Part shown: positions 7,180 through 13,637 of the stretch, piece by piece
Position numbering within the stretch: position 1 is the stretch's first letter
Layout of the letters: every line of letters begins with the position of its first letter
From: Methanomicrobiales archaeon
Lineage (GTDB): Archaea > Halobacteriota > Methanomicrobia > Methanomicrobiales > Methanoculleaceae
NCBI GenBank assembly: GCA_012510295.1
Contig: JAAZID010000020.1
Coordinates: forward strand, 1-17,588
DNA: 17,588 bases
Direction: 5' to 3'
Notes under the pieces: model-generated
Told to the model about the DNA's origin: nothing
The model's database searches: none
The model's input: the letters and a program-made list of their open reading frames with translations, nothing else
Made by a program: the position numbers and the translations under genes

Positions 7180-8775
7180 ATGCTTGCTGGACAGCCCATC
7201 ATTATTTTACGGGACAATGTTGAGCGCACGCGCGGATTTGAGGCGCAGCGCTCAAATATCATGGCTACAAGGGCAATTGCAGCCGCCGTTCGGACAACAC
7301 TCGGTCCCCGGGGAATGGACAAGATGCTGGTCAGCTCCAGCGGTGACGTGGTGATCACGAACGACGGGGCAACCATCCTGCACGAGATGTCGGTGCAACA
7401 CCCCGGCGGAAAACTGGTCATTGAGGTCGCCGAGACCCAGGACGAGGAGGTCGGGGACGGCACCACGACCGCGATCGTGCTCCTCGGGTCGCTGATGGAC
7501 GAGGCCGAGAAACTGCTCGCCCAGAAGATTCACCCCACGGTCATCGCGCAAGGTTACCAGCTCGGTATGGAGAAGGCCCTTGAGATCCTCGATGAACTGG
7601 CCATCGCGGTCGATTTCGATGATCGGGAGACCCTCATAAAGATCGCCGACACCGCGATGATCGGAAAGTCTGTCGAAGCGATCAAGGAGAAAGTCGCCGA
7701 TATCACGGTAGACGCCGTGCAACAGGTCGCCACAAAGACCGATGCGGGCACCTACACCGTGGACGAGGGTGACATCAAGATCAAGAAGCAGGTCGGCGAG
7801 ACGATGCACGACGCCGAGCTGATCAGGGGTGTCGTCATCGAGAAGAAGCGCGTCTTTGAGCAGATGCCGGCATCGATCACAGACGCAAAGGTGGCCCTGA
7901 TCGCCCAGCCGCTTGAGGTCACAAAGACCCAGGTGAAGTCAAAGATCAAGATCACCTCATCCGAACAGATGAAGGCGTTCTCCGAGCAGGAACGCGAATC
8001 CCTCCGGAAACTCGCCGAACAGATCGTTGCCGCCGGTGCAAACGTCGTCCTCTGCCAGAAGGGGATCGCTGATGCGGTGCAGTACTACCTGGCCAGGAAC
8101 GGCGTTTACGCTATCGAGGATGTAAAAGAGGCAGATATGAAGTTCGCCGCACGGGCGCTCTGCGGCACGATCGTCAACAAACCTGAGGAGCTCGATGAGG
8201 CGACGCTCGGTCACGCTGAAGAGGTCGGGGAACTTCCAAACACCGAGCTCACGGTCATATCCGGATGTGACAACCCGAAGGCTGTCACGATCCTTCTGCG
8301 GGGCACCTCCCAGCTCCTGATCGACGAGCTCGAGCGGGCGGTCTACGACGCGACCCGTGTCGTCCAGGATGCTGTTGAGGATGGTACGTTCGTCATCGGC
8401 GGAGGATCGGTGGAGATCGAACTTCAGATGCGCGTCCGCGATTACGCTGCAACCTTTGGAGGACGGGTCCAGCTCGCTATCGAAGCGTTCTCAAACGCTT
8501 TCGAAGTTGTCCCAAAGACTCTCGCGGAGAACTCCGGGTTTGACCCGATCGACAAGGTCGTCGCCCTGAAGAAGGCTCACGCTGACGGCAAGAAACATGC
8601 CGGGCTCAACGTCTTCACCGGCGAGGTCGTGGATATGCAGGAGGCAGGCGTCATCGAACCGCACCGGGTGAAGACCCAGGCGATCAAGAGCGGAACCGAG
8701 ACGGCGATGCTCCTCGTCCGCGTCGATGACATGATGGTCACCCAGACCGGCGCCGGCCCGGCCGGCATGGAATAA
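7180..8775 (+). CDS. ths: Thermosome (group II chaperonin) subunit
   Basis: This is a subunit of the archaeal group II chaperonin, the ATP-driven double-ring folding chamber in the cytoplasm. The 531-residue protein starts [19 protein letters not shown] and has the nucleotide-binding motifs [10 protein letters not shown] at about 41-50 and GDGTTT at 92-97, a central apical domain, and the equatorial GGGSVEIEL segment near residue 402. It ends in the short Gly/Met-rich tail GAGPAGME typical of thermosome subunits. Length is slightly below the usual 540-550. The start is fixed by AGGAGG at 7166-7171. It appears monocistronic: preceded by a hairpin and its own TATA box, and met head-on by a small minus-strand gene one base after its stop. 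Which paralog (alpha, beta, gamma) cannot be decided from one gene. Confidence 0.97.
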   Translation: MLAGQPIIILRDNVERTRGFEAQRSNIMATRAIAAAVRTTLGPRGMDKMLVSSSGDVVITNDGATILHEMSVQHPGGKLVIEVAETQDEEVGDGTTTAIVLLGSLMDEAEKLLAQKIHPTVIAQGYQLGMEKALEILDELAIAVDFDDRETLIKIADTAMIGKSVEAIKEKVADITVDAVQQVATKTDAGTYTVDEGDIKIKKQVGETMHDAELIRGVVIEKKRVFEQMPASITDAKVALIAQPLEVTKTQVKSKIKITSSEQMKAFSEQERESLRKLAEQIVAAGANVVLCQKGIADAVQYYLARNGVYAIEDVKEADMKFAARALCGTIVNKPEELDEATLGHAEEVGELPNTELTVISGCDNPKAVTILLRGTSQLLIDELERAVYDATRVVQDAVEDGTFVIGGGSVEIELQMRVRDYAATFGGRVQLAIEAFSNAFEVVPKTLAENSGFDPIDKVVALKKAHADGKKHAGLNVFTGEVVDMQEAGVIEPHRVKTQAIKSGTETAMLLVRVDDMMVTQTGAGPAGME

Positions 8776-8776
8776 G

Positions 8777-8980
8777 TTATCCGCGTGAGGCGGTCAGGAA
8801 TATACTGACTTCCTCCTCTTCGATTTTTTTATCCTGCGGCAGGCTCTTCTTCTCATAAAAGATCAGGGCCGTATCCGGGTTGATCCCGAAAGAGAGCAGG
8901 GCGGTCTCGTAGGTATCGCCCGGCCCGCCCAGGTAGACCAGCATGGTATCATCGGGGATGAGGGTGAACCGACAGAGCAT
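8777..8980 (-). CDS. Small ThiS/MoaD-like (ubiquitin-fold) protein with Arg-Gly C-terminus
   Basis: This encodes 67 residues whose pattern matches the ThiS/MoaD sulfur-carrier fold: a beta-hairpin (FTLIPDDTMLVYL), a helix (YETALLSFG), the characteristic INPDTALIFYEKKSLPQDKKI segment at about 33-53 and a final strand EEEVSIFLTASRG. In the known family a C-terminal Gly-Gly is adenylated and thiocarboxylated to deliver sulfur for thiamine, molybdopterin or tRNA thiolation, or conjugated to proteins (SAMPs). Here the stop follows Ser-Arg-Gly, so the final Gly is kept but the penultimate one is Arg. No E1-like enzyme gene is adjacent, although thiM/thiE lie about 7 kb away. The stop is one base from the thermosome stop (convergent). 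The ribosome binding site is weak. The family call is inferred from pattern, not a search. Confidence 0.7.
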   Translation of the reverse strand: MLCRFTLIPDDTMLVYLGGPGDTYETALLSFGINPDTALIFYEKKSLPQDKKIEEEEVSIFLTASRG

Positions 8981-8991
8981 ATCTCGATACC

Positions 8992-8998
8992 ATTATAG
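8992..8998 (+). promoter_or_regulatory. Probable TATA box of the tRNA-Ser gene
   Basis: ATTATAG is centred about 36 bp before the first base of the mature tRNA (9031), giving a predicted start near 9021 and a 5' leader of about 10 nt. A second AT-rich stretch, AAATATT at 9011-9016, is too close for the tRNA but is suitably placed (about 34 bp upstream) for the minus-strand small gene starting at 8980. The two promoters would interleave. Prediction by spacing only. Confidence 0.4.
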
Positions 8999-9030
8999 CC
9001 GCGCAACCTAAATATTATGGGCCAGCTTGT

Positions 9031-9115
9031 GCCGAGGTAGTCTAGTCCGGGAAGGCGGTGGCCTCGAAAGCCACTGGTGTTCAACACCTCGGGAGTTCAA
9101 ATCTCCCCCTCGGCG
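9031..9115 (+). tRNA. tRNA-Ser (anticodon CGA)
   Basis: The acceptor stem GCCGAGG/CCTCGGC pairs perfectly at 9031-9037 and 9108-9114, with discriminator G at 9115. The anticodon stem GTGGC/GCCAC (9058-9062, 9070-9074) encloses the loop CTCGAAA with anticodon CGA at 9065-9067, which reads UCG. A long variable arm (GGTGT-TCA-ACACC) marks it as class II, as expected for serine. The T arm is GGGAG-TTCAAAT-CTCCC. CCA is not encoded; TTTTA follows directly, a plausible archaeal termination signal. No intron is visible. Confidence 0.97.
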
Positions 9116-9164
9116 TTTTAGGATAAAAATTCCGGGGAATTACCCAGGAGTGCAAGGAAAATCA

Positions 9165-9199
9165 GTATAAGGTACTACAGCATCTGCTGGCGATTGGAG
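9165..9199 (+). promoter_or_regulatory. Probable promoter and ribosome binding site for the PAS/GAF sensor
   Basis: GTATAAGG at 9165-9172 is a TATA-like box that predicts a start near 9194. GGAG at 9196-9199 lies 7 bp before the GTG start at 9207. The spacing supports both the promoter and the unusual GTG start. An in-frame TAA at 9168-9170 excludes a longer protein. Confidence 0.5.
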
Positions 9200-9206
9200 A
9201 CACCAG

Positions 9207-11102
9207 GTGTATCGTTGCTTCGATGAGCTCGACGATGCTGTCATCATCCTCAACCAGGATAACATCGTCGCAGGGTTGAATCGATCGTTTCTGGAGATTT
9301 TTGGCACCGATCACGAAGCAGCCCACGGCACGGATCTCAAAGACTTTTTTCCCAGTCACATTGCACCGTATATCCTGGATGGAGAAGATTCCGCAGGCAG
9401 GATACTCAAAGCACTCCAGTGCCGGGAGGAGGTGTCCCACCTCGCCTGCCAGATGCAGACATCTTATGGCGGAGTGCGCTGGTTCTCGTTCTCATGCCGG
9501 GTGATGACCGGCGAGCCGTACACCGGTATGATGCTCGCCCGGTTCCGGGATAGTACCCCCGAGCGGCATGAGGGGGCGCGGAGCGCTTCAGATGCTATGG
9601 CACTGGCCAGGATCGAATCGATCTATGCTGGCATCGGGGAGCTCCTCCCGTACGGGATCTGGATCACTGAGGCGGACGGGACATCCCTCTACATATCTGC
9701 CTCGTTCCTCAACCTCACCGGGACGACACTTGAGGAATGCCAGCAAACCGGGTGGCCGGACTGTATGCACCTTGAGAATGCAGGTCCGGTGTTTGACGAC
9801 TGGAAGCACTGCCTCAAGACCGGAGAACGGTGGGATCGCGAGCTCGTGGTCGCAGACCCCGGCGGGGGATACCGCACCATCCTCTCCCGGGGAGTCCCTG
9901 TCCGGGATGAGGATGGAGAGGTTGCTCTCTGGGCAGGGATCAACCTCGACATCACCGCAAGGAAACATGCAGAACATCTCACCACCATCCGGGCAGCACA
10001 ACAGAGAGCTGTCGCGGATCTCGGCCAGCTCGCTCTTGCAGGGGCGGAACTCCCCGAGCTGATGGATGCCGCGGTCCGGGCGGTAGCGGAGCACCTCGAT
10101 GTCGGGTATGCCAAAGTACTCCGGTATATCTCCGGTGAGGATGTGTTCCTGCTCGAAGCGGCGGTGGGGTTCGACGCCTCCCTGGCCGGCAACAGGATCG
10201 TGGAGGGAGGGATCGATTCCCAGGCAGGATACACGCTCCTCTCCCATGAACCGGTGATCGTCGAGGACCTCAGAACAGAAGTGCGGTTCAGCGGCCCCGA
10301 TCTCCTCCGGGATGAAAAGATCATAAGCGGCATCAGTGTTATCATCCATGGGGAGGAGGCACCATATGGGGTGTTCGGTGCCCACACACAGAAATTCCGC
10401 AAGTTCACCAGAGATGATATCAACTTCATCCGGACAGTGGCAAACGTTCTTGCACAGGGTATCAAGAGAAAAGCGGCCGAAGAGGCGCTCGTGGCAAGCG
10501 AAGAGAAGTTTCGTGCGATCGCCCAGCGGAGCTTTGATATGATCTTCACCTGTTACCACGACAGGGGGATCACCTATATATCCCCGGCCGTGACCCGCAT
10601 CCTCGGCTACACCCCGCAGGAGCTCACCGGGCAGAGGTGTCTCGCCCATGCCAGCCCGATGTCGTTCGTCACGTGGAGAGAGGCGCAGGAGAGGCTTAAC
10701 CGGGGCGAACCGATCGAGGGGCTCGAGGTCGAGTTCCGCCGGAAGGACGGAACGGTGGCATATGTTGAACTGAATGAGTCCCCGATCGTGGAGCGCGGGA
10801 AGGTGGTCGGCGCCCAGGTGACCGGGAGGGATATCACCGAACGAAAGTTAGGTGAACAGATGCGCCGGCAGGCTTTCAAACAGATCGAGCGAAATATCGA
10901 GCAGTTCGCTGTCCTCGGCGACCATATCCGCCAGCCCCTGCAGGTGACCCTGGGAAGAGCGGAACTGCTGGACGATGAAGGGGCGGCAGAGGTCATCCGC
11001 GAGCAGGTCTGGCGGATCAACAACTACATCAAGCAGCTGGACCAGGGATGGGTGGAATCCCGAAAGATCCGCGAATATCTCCAGCGCCATGATATGGAGT
11101 GA
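9207..11102 (+). CDS. PAS-PAS-GAF-PAS sensory protein with H-box but no kinase ATPase domain
   Basis: This encodes a 631-residue soluble sensor starting at GTG (9207), with GGAG 7 bp upstream. Domains in order: PAS at about 1-118 (LDDAVIILNQDN...), PAS at about 140-255 with its PAC tail (WAGINLDITARKHAE), GAF at about 275-420, PAS at about 430-548 (SEEKFRAIAQRSFDMIF, ending VTGRDITERKLGE), then a C-terminal helical region. That region contains GDHIRQPLQVTLG at 571-583, which lines up with the HisKA H-box (SHELRTPLN type) and places H573 as a possible phosphoacceptor. Only 58 residues follow, and no N, G1 or G2 boxes exist, so it cannot autophosphorylate as an ordinary histidine kinase. There is no signal peptide or membrane segment. 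It may be a phosphotransfer or dimerisation partner for another kinase or response regulator. Genes on both sides are unrelated; the ligand is unknown. Confidence 0.88.
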   Translation: MYRCFDELDDAVIILNQDNIVAGLNRSFLEIFGTDHEAAHGTDLKDFFPSHIAPYILDGEDSAGRILKALQCREEVSHLACQMQTSYGGVRWFSFSCRVMTGEPYTGMMLARFRDSTPERHEGARSASDAMALARIESIYAGIGELLPYGIWITEADGTSLYISASFLNLTGTTLEECQQTGWPDCMHLENAGPVFDDWKHCLKTGERWDRELVVADPGGGYRTILSRGVPVRDEDGEVALWAGINLDITARKHAEHLTTIRAAQQRAVADLGQLALAGAELPELMDAAVRAVAEHLDVGYAKVLRYISGEDVFLLEAAVGFDASLAGNRIVEGGIDSQAGYTLLSHEPVIVEDLRTEVRFSGPDLLRDEKIISGISVIIHGEEAPYGVFGAHTQKFRKFTRDDINFIRTVANVLAQGIKRKAAEEALVASEEKFRAIAQRSFDMIFTCYHDRGITYISPAVTRILGYTPQELTGQRCLAHASPMSFVTWREAQERLNRGEPIEGLEVEFRRKDGTVAYVELNESPIVERGKVVGAQVTGRDITERKLGEQMRRQAFKQIERNIEQFAVLGDHIRQPLQVTLGRAELLDDEGAAEVIREQVWRINNYIKQLDQGWVESRKIREYLQRHDME

Positions 11103-11104
11103 TC

Positions 11105-11127
11105 TCCGCCCGGGATCCCCGGGCGGA
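11105..11127. terminator. Hairpin between the convergent PAS gene and the small mrp-linked gene
   Basis: TCCGCCCGGG (11105-11114) and CCCGGGCGGA (11118-11127) form a perfect 10-bp stem with an ATC loop, just after the PAS stop and just before the stop of the minus-strand gene. It can fold on either strand and probably separates the two convergent transcripts. There is no clear T-tract on either side. Confidence 0.6.
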
Positions 11128-11132
11128 AAGGT

Positions 11133-11324
11133 CTACCTGTAGCGTCGGGTGGGGGGCCTCTCCGTGACCGAGCTTATTCCGAAGCTGTAGTCCAGTATCG
11201 CACCATGTCCGGCGATGACCGAACGGATCTCTTCAAGAACCCGCTCGGTCAGCACTCGCGCGTCACGCTCCTGGTCGGTGTCCATCTCGAGAAACCCGGT
11301 CAGTTCTACGTGAAACTTCTTCAT
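11133..11324 (-). CDS. Small protein of unknown function downstream of mrp
   Basis: This encodes a 63-residue protein, MKKFHVELTGFLEMDTDQER..., that I do not recognise. The ATG at 11324 is supported by GAGGG at about 11337-11333, overlapping the mrp stop (11338-11336) with good spacing; a longer frame starting at 11396 lies inside mrp and is unlikely. The predicted layout is strand (FHVELTGFLEM), helix (ERDARVLTERVLEEIRSVIAGHG) and strand (AILDYSFGISSVTE), with a basic, proline-containing tail (RPPTRRYR). There are no cysteines, so it does not bind a cluster itself. The tight link to mrp suggests a role with the Fe-S carrier, but this is association only. Coding is supported by the ribosome binding site, the amphipathic pattern and the neighbouring hairpin. 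Confidence 0.7.
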   Translation of the reverse strand: MKKFHVELTGFLEMDTDQERDARVLTERVLEEIRSVIAGHGAILDYSFGISSVTERPPTRRYR

Positions 11325-11335
11325 GCCGTGCGCCC

Positions 11336-12190
11336 TCACTCCGTCTCTTCGATACTCCGGAGAACCGCCTGCATGACAGCATCCACATGCTTCCACGTGG
11401 GGTTATCCGCACTCATCCCCGGGCTCCGGATGATGAAGGGACGTCCTTCGTCGCCGGCTTTGCGCATATCGGGGTCAAGAGGGATCCGGCCGAGGTATGG
11501 CACGCCGAGGTCTCCGGCAGCCTTCTTCCCTCCGCCCTGCCCGAAGAGGTCGACCTCCTCGCCGCAGTGGGGGCAGACCATGCCGCTCATGTTCTCGATG
11601 ATGCCGAGAACCTTCAAGCCCATCTGTTCAACGAACTTCACGGCCTTCGATGAGTCGAGTATGGCGACATCCTGCGGCGTCGTAACGACGACCGCACCGG
11701 CGATGTTCGGGGCGATCTGTGCGATCGATAGTGCTTCGTCTCCCGTGCCGGGGGGGAGATCCACAACGAGGTAATCGAGATCCCCCCACTCGACGTTCTC
11801 AAGGAACTCCCTGATGACCTGCATCTTCATCGGACCGCGCCAGATGATAGGGGTGCTCTTATCGGGGAGGAGAAACGCCATCGATATGACGCCGAGGGAT
11901 GGTATCACGTATATGGGCTCGATCGTCGTGCCCTCCGGCGACGTGAGTTTCGTCCCCTCAAGGCCGAGCATCTTCGGGATGTTCGGGCCGTGTATGTCGA
12001 GATCGAGAAGACCTGTCTGGTAACCGTGATCCGCGAGCGCCATCGCAAGGTTTGCAGCAACCGTGCTCTTCCCGACACCCCCTTTCCCGCTCAGCACCAG
12101 GATAACGTGCCGGACGTTCATGGCAACCTTCTCAAGCGGGTTCTTCTGCTGCCCGCCACCACCCTTTGCTGGATTGTTTGTTTCTGTCAT
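11336..12190 (-). CDS. mrp: Mrp/NBP35-type iron-sulfur cluster carrier ATPase
   Basis: This is a P-loop NTPase of the Mrp/ApbC/NBP35 family that holds a [4Fe-4S] cluster between two subunits and passes it to apo-proteins in the cytoplasm. The 284-residue protein has the deviant Walker A motif SGKGGVGKST at 34-43, the Switch I-type DLDIHGPNIPKMLG at 63-76, Walker B DLPPGTGDE at 144-152 and the bridging CPHC cysteines C206 and C209 (MSGMVCPHCG). The first 25 residues are Gly/Gln-rich and carry no ferredoxin-like cysteines, so it is the short archaeal form rather than full NBP35. TGAGGT lies about 7 bp before the ATG. It is followed by a 63-residue gene in the same direction and is divergent from an Fe-S/flavin operon. 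Confidence 0.95.
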   Translation of the reverse strand: MTETNNPAKGGGGQQKNPLEKVAMNVRHVILVLSGKGGVGKSTVAANLAMALADHGYQTGLLDLDIHGPNIPKMLGLEGTKLTSPEGTTIEPIYVIPSLGVISMAFLLPDKSTPIIWRGPMKMQVIREFLENVEWGDLDYLVVDLPPGTGDEALSIAQIAPNIAGAVVVTTPQDVAILDSSKAVKFVEQMGLKVLGIIENMSGMVCPHCGEEVDLFGQGGGKKAAGDLGVPYLGRIPLDPDMRKAGDEGRPFIIRSPGMSADNPTWKHVDAVMQAVLRSIEETE

Positions 12191-12216
12191 AACGTAAACC
12201 TCAGGTATTCAATCTG

Positions 12217-12245
12217 CCGGGAGATAGGATGAATCCATCTCCCGG
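12217..12245. repeat. Inverted repeat near the mrp start
   Basis: CCGGGAGAT (12217-12225) and ATCTCCCGG (12237-12245) are perfect 9-bp arms. Inside them GGAT/ATCC can continue the stem with one bulged A. It starts 27 bp upstream of the mrp ATG, where it could be an operator or a hairpin in a divergent transcript. Confidence 0.6.
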
Positions 12246-12318
12246 TTACGAGGTGATCATGAGTCCGCACGAGTATTCTCTTCGAGCCGGATCTCCGTGG
12301 TGCGACTCACACAGTAAT

Positions 12319-12333
12319 GTTAACACCGTTAAC
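12319..12333. repeat. Paired GTTAAC palindromes
   Basis: GTTAAC-ACC-GTTAAC. Each half is itself palindromic, so the 15-bp element is both a direct and an inverted repeat, centred about 130 bp from mrp and 200 bp from the HdrD-like gene. The form suits a dimeric repressor site, but no regulator is identified. Confidence 0.35.
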
Positions 12334-12381
12334 GTGAAAATGATATTGATCTTTGCATGTCCGGATACCCATCCGGGGAGT

Positions 12382-12414
12382 GAGATGGATCAGGGCACCC
12401 ACCGGTCCCATCTC
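12382..12414. repeat. Inverted repeat in the leader region of the HdrD-like operon
   Basis: GAGATGG (12382-12388) pairs with CCATCTC (12408-12414) across a 19-nt loop. The second arm belongs to the repeated 11-mer CCATCTCCCGG that also forms part of the hairpin at 12217-12245. Confidence 0.45.
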
Positions 12415-12418
12415 CCGG

Positions 12419-12451
12419 GGGTGTTCGACGTGGAAAGGGTGAAAACACCCT
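12419..12451 (+). promoter_or_regulatory. Two mutually exclusive hairpins upstream of the HdrD-like gene
   Basis: AGGGTG (12436-12441) and CACCCT (12446-12451) form a 6-bp stem with an AAAA loop. Alternatively GGGTGTT (12419-12425) pairs with AACACCC (12444-12450). Both use the same right arm, so only one can form at a time. This resembles an attenuator or switch but could also be chance in GC-rich sequence. It matters only if transcription starts upstream, near 12368. Confidence 0.35.
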
Positions 12452-12526
12452 CAGGAACCCATATTGCCCACAACCCCATGTTAAAGTGGAGGTATCGACA
12501 CAGGATAAAATGAGGGATCTAGCGAA

Positions 12527-13615
12527 ATGGCATTTGATCTATCAAAATGCGACTTCTCCCACTGCCGGGGGGAGTGCCTCGTCCGCTGTCCGTATATCTC
12601 ATACAGTGAGGATGATGCAAAGAACGCCATAAAGTCCCTGATACAGGGAGAACGCCACCCGATCCTGAAGGAATGCATCACCTGCGCAGCCTGTAACGAC
12701 TTCTGCCCACGGGGCGCAGACCCCTGGGATCTCATCGCTCTGCGACAGGAGGAGACGGATGCGCTCGGCATACCGGCTGATGCAAAGCCGTCGAGCGATT
12801 GGTTGACGAAGCCCGCGACGGTCATCCGGAGGGGGAAGTCGGGGGGTCCGCTGATATCCGCCGGCGGCATCTACGAGGTGGTGCCCCAGGCGGAGTTCCT
12901 CACCGGGCAGGTGTTTGAGGATGCGACCATCATCGGCGGAGGACCGTATGCGTGCGGGTTCACCGAGACCCACCTCGGCCGGGCATCCCGGCCGGTGAAG
13001 TTCCTCCCGGAGTTCATCGCGAACCTCGCGAAGGCTGCGGAGGAGTTCGGGGTCGATGAGATCGTGTTCACCCACGACGCCTGCTACAACGTGGCGACGA
13101 CCCTTGCGATGCAGCGGGGGGTCGATGTACCGTTCCGGCCGGTCCACATCCTTGAGTACATACGGGACTGGCTCCGCGACCACCCCGACCGGATAGTAAA
13201 CCCGCTCGGGGTCGATATCGCCGTCCAGGGTGGCTGCACCACCCGGTATGCCCCGAAGGGCGGGGACCGCGAGATCTGGTCGGACTGGCTTTCTGATATC
13301 TTTGATCTGATCGGTGCCACATCCGTCGAGGAGAGGCGGACCTACACGGGGGTTGAGCGACTCTGCTGCGGGTGCGGGATCTTCCACACCCAGCATGAGC
13401 GTGCGATCGGGATCCAGCGAAAGAACATCAGTGACGCGATCGATGCAGGCGCTGAAGAACTCGTCTTCATCTGCCCGGCCTGCATATCCATCATGCGGGC
13501 GACCTGCCGGAAGATGGGTCTTGAACCGATCTACATCACCCAGCTCGTGAAGCGCGCCCTGGGTGAGGAGCTCGGGCCCGCCGGAACCGCAGCGTTCGGG
13601 TATCCGGTGAAGTAA
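12527..13615 (+). CDS. HdrD/HdrB-like CCG-domain iron-sulfur protein
   Basis: This encodes a 362-residue soluble protein related to heterodisulfide reductase HdrD/GlpC-type subunits. The N-terminal part has two cysteine sets: C8, C13, C17, C21-Pro (spacing CX4CX3CX3C) and a classical C50, C53, C56, C60-Pro (CxxCxxCxxxCP). The C-terminal part has one complete CCG motif: C237, C280-C281-G-C283-G and C316/C319 (CPAC), the kind that binds the noncubane cluster in HdrB. The first CCG repeat appears decayed, leaving only THDACYN around C186. No membrane segment is seen. GAGGG at 12512-12516 precedes the ATG. The gene leads an operon with two split-barrel flavin-type proteins and a ferredoxin, so electron transfer with a flavin and ferredoxin is the likely role. 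It is not the canonical CoM-S-S-CoB HdrD; the substrate is unknown. Confidence 0.82.
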   Translation: MAFDLSKCDFSHCRGECLVRCPYISYSEDDAKNAIKSLIQGERHPILKECITCAACNDFCPRGADPWDLIALRQEETDALGIPADAKPSSDWLTKPATVIRRGKSGGPLISAGGIYEVVPQAEFLTGQVFEDATIIGGGPYACGFTETHLGRASRPVKFLPEFIANLAKAAEEFGVDEIVFTHDACYNVATTLAMQRGVDVPFRPVHILEYIRDWLRDHPDRIVNPLGVDIAVQGGCTTRYAPKGGDREIWSDWLSDIFDLIGATSVEERRTYTGVERLCCGCGIFHTQHERAIGIQRKNISDAIDAGAEELVFICPACISIMRATCRKMGLEPIYITQLVKRALGEELGPAGTAAFGYPVK

Positions 13616-13637
13616 CAGAAACGAGGTGAAGAGAACA

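Larger units (their letters stand above)
12191..12526. other. 336-bp gene-free divergent region with several inverted repeats
   Basis: I see no convincing gene between mrp (minus) and the HdrD-like operon (plus); an open frame at 12229-12513 has no ribosome binding site or family resemblance. The region holds at least three hairpins (listed separately), the 11-mer CCATCTCCCGG twice (12235-12245 and 12408-12418) and two GTTAAC palindromes separated by ACC (12319-12333). Candidate TATA elements for the plus-strand operon are TGATATTG near 12342 (predicting a long, folded leader) and TTAAAG near 12481-12486 (predicting a short leader with GAGGG at 12512-12516). No strong TATA is evident for mrp. 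Confidence 0.6.

Noticed and set aside
9588..10649. 353-residue minus-strand open frame across the PAS/GAF gene
   Set aside because: It is a shadow of a well-supported PAS-GAF coding frame with no recognisable domain of its own.
12217..12418. CRISPR-like repeat interpretation of the repeated CCATCTCCCGG 11-mer
   Set aside because: Only two copies, short and 173 bp apart with no regular spacers; no cas genes are present.
12488..12512. Possible small upstream frame (GGAGGT at 12488-12493 with ATG at 12510) before the HdrD-like gene
   Set aside because: The spacing of 16 bp is too long and the frame runs into the HdrD-like coding sequence out of register without a recognisable product.
12229..12513. 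94-residue plus-strand frame inside the mrp/HdrD-like gap
   Set aside because: No Shine-Dalgarno motif, no family resemblance, and it runs through several inverted repeats; the region is better read as regulatory.
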